Source: Diaminobutyricibacter sp049994905
Lineage (GTDB): Bacteria; Actinomycetota; Actinomycetes; Actinomycetales; Microbacteriaceae
Assembly (NCBI RefSeq): GCF_049994905.1
Contig: NZ_CP188258.1
Location: forward strand, 3,410,001-3,474,000
Reading direction: 5' to 3'
Length of the DNA stretch: 64,000 nt
The notes under the pieces are model-generated. The model was not told where the DNA came from and searched no databases. It worked only from the letters and a program-made list of their open reading frames with translations. A program made the translations under genes and the position numbers. This document shows, piece by piece, positions 61,696 through 64,000 of the stretch (within the stretch, counting starts at the first letter, position 1; each line of letters starts with the position of its first letter).

Positions 61696-62166
61696 TCAGT
61701 GCACGAAAGCCTTGAGCAGGATGAGGGCGCCCCCGAGCGCTCCCGTGGCGACGGCTCCGAGCATCCGGGCCCAGAAGCGGGTGCTCCGCTCGCCGACTGC
61801 GAGATAGCCGAGCACGGTGAGGGTGAGCACCGACGCCCAGAGGGCGAGGTTCACCGCGAGGTTGTCCGGCACGAGCCCGAACACCCCGAGCAGAAGCAAC
61901 GCCAAAGGCAGGATCATCGCCCAGAGGAGCCCGACCGAGCGGTGCAGGGCTTCACCGACCGCGTGGCCCGCACCCGAGATGTTGTTGGCGACAATCTCCG
62001 CATAGACGTGGGCGATCCAGAACACGACGACGGTTCCGAGCGTCGTGTAGAAGATCGGCCACGCCTCGGTCTTGTAGTTCGAGAACGCGTAGATCAGCCC
62101 GGCGACGAGCACTGTGCCGTAGACGGCTTCACCGGTGATCACCGCGGAGATCGTGAGGCGTTTCAT
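61696..62166 (-). CDS. Four-helix membrane protein of unknown function
   Basis: A 156-residue protein with four hydrophobic segments (about 10-28, 38-60, 80-102 and 105-125, plus a C-terminal segment). The polar motif HVYAEIVANN in the second segment and ALHRSVG in the loop are the only notable polar elements. I do not recognise the family. It is convergent with the SprT-like gene across a GC hairpin (CCGGGCG / CGCCCGG near 61638-61667). Confidence 0.55.
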   Translation of the reverse strand: MKRLTISAVITGEAVYGTVLVAGLIYAFSNYKTEAWPIFYTTLGTVVVFWIAHVYAEIVANNISGAGHAVGEALHRSVGLLWAMILPLALLLLGVFGLVPDNLAVNLALWASVLTLTVLGYLAVGERSTRFWARMLGAVATGALGGALILLKAFVH

Positions 62167-62250
62167 GCCTCAATCCTGCCGGGGTCTCAGGCCGCGGGGC
62201 GACCGAACCGACGATCCGCCGTGCTCCCGCGAAGCATCAGATCGCGAGGA

Positions 62251-62556
62251 CTAGTCCTCGACGACCTGCACGTCCTTCCAGAACGCGACGTAGTTGCTGT
62301 AGTCCTTGCCGACCCGCTCGAACGAGCTCGGGTACGGGGTCGGGTAGCTCCAGGCGCGATCCTGCAGCAGGCCGTCGCCGTTCTTCACGCTGAAGTACTG
62401 GCATTCGCCCTTCCAGGGACACGTGTACGGGGTGTCGCTCGCGACAAGGTGCTCGCTGTTGACGCTCGCCGGCGGGAAGTACCAGTTGCCTTCGATGCGG
62501 ATGAGGTCGGCCTCGTTGGCCTCTGCGATGACGGTGCCGTTCAGAACTGCTTTCAC
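62251..62556 (-). CDS. DUF427-domain protein
   Basis: A 101-residue protein with the whole DUF427 pattern: VIAEANEADLIRIEGNWYFP, then YTCPWKGECQYFSV and AWSYPTPYPS, ending YVAFWKDVQVVE. These proteins are widespread in actinobacteria and of unknown biochemical function. Length matches the domain. Confidence 0.9.
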   Translation of the reverse strand: MKAVLNGTVIAEANEADLIRIEGNWYFPPASVNSEHLVASDTPYTCPWKGECQYFSVKNGDGLLQDRAWSYPTPYPSSFERVGKDYSNYVAFWKDVQVVED

Positions 62557-62598
62557 GATATTTCCTCCTGCATGGGGGCAACGTTGCAGCAGTGCAGA

Positions 62599-63213
62599 TC
62601 ATTCCGCGGCGTCGGCCGTCCTGAGAACTGTCACAGAGTCGAACGCGTCCAGGCGCCCTGCCGCCGCAAGGGCAGCCCGGCTGACGCCCGCTGCGACGGC
62701 GGCCTGACCGGATGCGGATGCCGTGAGCAGGTGCGCGACAGCACCGCGCAGCCCGGTAAACGCTGCACACGCGGCCGCGGCCTCGGGCGAGATGAAGTCG
62801 ATGCCCAGCCCTCCGAGCGCGTCGATGACCGCGCCGGCCCCGAGCAGGTCTTCGACGGCGAAACGCGTCCCTCCGCCTGACCGCGGGTCGCCGGCAGCGA
62901 TGATCGAAACCATGGCACGCCGTCCGAGGCGCACCTGCTCGTCGAGAATCCAGCGCGCGGTCGCGGTCGCCGTGTCAAGGCCGCCCTCGATGATGGCGGC
63001 GCGGGCGGGAACGGATGCGGCGAGCGCGGTGGCGACCACCGGATGGTCGTCAGCCGGCGCGGCAAGCGGCGGGACCACATCCACCCAGACCACGACATCG
63101 GCGTCGCGGGCGACCGCGTGTGCGCCGGCGTACCCCCAGTCGAACCTGACCTGGTATCTGGCCTGTGCGTGCGGGTCGAACGAGGTCTGATCGGAGGGGA
63201 CGGGCTCGGTCAC
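62599..63213 (-). CDS. 2-phosphosulfolactate phosphatase-like (ComB family) protein
   Basis: A 204-residue protein. DVVVWVDVV is the ComB metal-site strand, and SIIAAGDPRSGGGTRFAVED and GLRGAVAHLLTASASG resemble the family. ComB makes sulfolactate on the way to coenzyme M in methanogens; bacterial homologs without that pathway are probably phosphatases of other substrates. The GTG at 63213 overlaps the EVE-domain stop (GTGA). Confidence 0.75.
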   Translation of the reverse strand: MTEPVPSDQTSFDPHAQARYQVRFDWGYAGAHAVARDADVVVWVDVVPPLAAPADDHPVVATALAASVPARAAIIEGGLDTATATARWILDEQVRLGRRAMVSIIAAGDPRSGGGTRFAVEDLLGAGAVIDALGGLGIDFISPEAAAACAAFTGLRGAVAHLLTASASGQAAVAAGVSRAALAAAGRLDAFDSVTVLRTADAAE

Positions 63214-63698
63214 CGGGCTATCGTAGCCCGGGCCCACGGCTGCTCGTCCGGCGACGGCCGGCGCATCTGGGCGCGGATGACCTCGAAGTCGTGGCGCGAG
63301 AGCTCGATCAGGCCGCGGCGAAGCTGGTAGCCCCAGTTCGGATCCTGACGCGTGAACTCGAGGACCGGCAGGAGTGGCCGGATCGGCGCCGCAACGGCCG
63401 CGTGGTCGAAGTCGACGCGACGGCGCCACGGATGGAAGTCGCCGTTCTGGCCGGTCATCATCGGGCCGTCGCCTGTCTGGTAGACGTCGCCGTCGGCGAT
63501 GCGCCCGATCGCCGTGAACTCCTTCAGCGGCGCCCCGTCGGGGTACGACTCCCTCGGCGAGTAGTAGACGAACCCGTCGGCTTCGTTCATGCGAATCAGC
63601 GGGGCCTTCGCACCGTGATTGACCTGCGCGATGCCCTGTGCCACGCCCTGCAGCGCGTGGTCGCGCTGCACGACACCAAGCCAGAAGCGGATCGCCAT
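63210..63698 (-). CDS. EVE-domain-like protein
   Basis: A 162-residue protein starting MAIRFWLGVVQRDHALQGVA at the ATG at 63698. FVYYSPRESYPDGAPLKEFTAIGRI fits the EVE/PUA-like fold, which binds modified bases or RNA. An in-frame ATG at 63716 would add six residues. It overlaps the ComB-like gene by four bases, so they share a transcript. Confidence 0.75.
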   Translation of the reverse strand: MAIRFWLGVVQRDHALQGVAQGIAQVNHGAKAPLIRMNEADGFVYYSPRESYPDGAPLKEFTAIGRIADGDVYQTGDGPMMTGQNGDFHPWRRRVDFDHAAVAAPIRPLLPVLEFTRQDPNWGYQLRRGLIELSRHDFEVIRAQMRRPSPDEQPWARATIAR

Positions 63699-63856
63699 GC
63701 TCCAGTTGTAGCGCATTCCCGCGACAGTCGCGGCAGACTGGGGTGCACGAGAATTCGCGCCCCCCTGTCGATCTGGAACGTCGCCGTTCGACGTAGAGGT
63801 GAAGGCCATTCCGGCCCGGCCCCAGCCAGACGGCACCAGAAGGAGATGAATCGACC

Positions 63857-64000
63857 ATGAAATACATGATGATCCTGAACTCGGACGAGCAGATCGAATC
63901 GTCGGCGACGCCGAACGAAGAAGACCTGAACGCCATGGGGCGCTACAACGAGGAGCTGATCAAGGCCGGCGTCCTGCTCGCCGGCGAGGGACTGCACCCG
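63857..64000 (+). CDS. YCII-related (DGPF-type) protein, first 48 residues
   Basis: The plus-strand frame from the ATG at 63857 (MKYMMILNSDEQIESSATPN) runs to the window edge with no stop, reaching NEELIKAGVLLAGEGLHP. This is the start of the YCII-related family, about 120-140 residues, often encoded next to an ECF sigma factor in actinobacteria. The following gene is outside the window. Confidence 0.8.
   Translation, partial: MKYMMILNSDEQIESSATPNEEDLNAMGRYNEELIKAGVLLAGEGLHP

Overview
The window is GC-rich DNA from a monoderm actinobacterium, most likely a member of the Microbacteriaceae. The evidence is the GC bias, many GTG/TTG starts, a mycothiol-synthase-like double GNAT protein, a LAxTG (class E sortase type) surface protein, and core proteins carrying Ala/Lys/Glu-rich tails. 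The family assignment is inference from gene content and order. Most genes lie on the minus strand, so operons read from high to low coordinates.

Layout. (1) 1-1550: rplM-rpsI-glmM (glmM cut by the window edge) behind a good promoter and a 17-bp tandem repeat. (2) 1798-4854: a divergent pair of surface genes, a secreted zinc metallopeptidase with three cell-wall-binding type 2 repeats and a LAxTG-anchored protein. They sit between rplM and truA. (3) 4875-8851: truA, an OatA-like O-acetyltransferase and a double-GNAT protein. (4) 8936-24894: a continuous S10-spc-alpha superoperon from rpsJ to rplQ including secY, adk, map and infA, without rpsN (S14) or rpsD (S4). (5) 24895-26994: accessory interval with palindromic elements bracketing a frameshifted AbiEi/DUF559-type gene, and a 34-codon ORF. 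(6) 26995-31381: str operon rpsL-rpsG-fusA and tuf. (7) 31737-33367: two membrane proteins of unknown function. (8) 33475-45199: a type IV pilus locus in the order pilB-pilT-pilC-pilA-three minor pilin-like genes-pilD-pilM-pilN-pilO. (9) 45363-53128: a small membrane protein, rpoC and rpoB. (10) 53450-55867: a NarL-type two-component operon with a DUF1453-like membrane gene. (11) 55957-64000: mixed housekeeping genes: a spermidine-synthase-fold protein, the 5-oxoprolinase operon pxpABC, a PQQ-type sugar dehydrogenase lipoprotein, a TPR protein, a SprT-like protease, a DUF427 protein, a ComB-like phosphatase, an EVE protein and the start of a YCII-like gene.

How they work together. Most of the window is the core information-processing block: ribosomal proteins, RNA polymerase, elongation and initiation factors, Sec translocon, N-terminal Met removal and adenylate balance. 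The non-core parts are envelope systems: the type IV pilus, two cell-wall proteins and a peptidoglycan O-acetyltransferase. The pilus locus is complete for a monoderm machine: two motors, platform, major pilin, minor pilins, peptidase and MNO alignment proteins. It has no secretin or PilP, as expected without an outer membrane.

Most notable for follow-up: the monoderm pilus with an unusual 541-residue minor-pilin-like protein and a PilT with a long disordered N-terminus; the palindrome-bracketed frameshifted AbiEi/DUF559 gene; the low-complexity tails on L15, L17 and L29; and the surface gene pair inside the rplM-truA interval.
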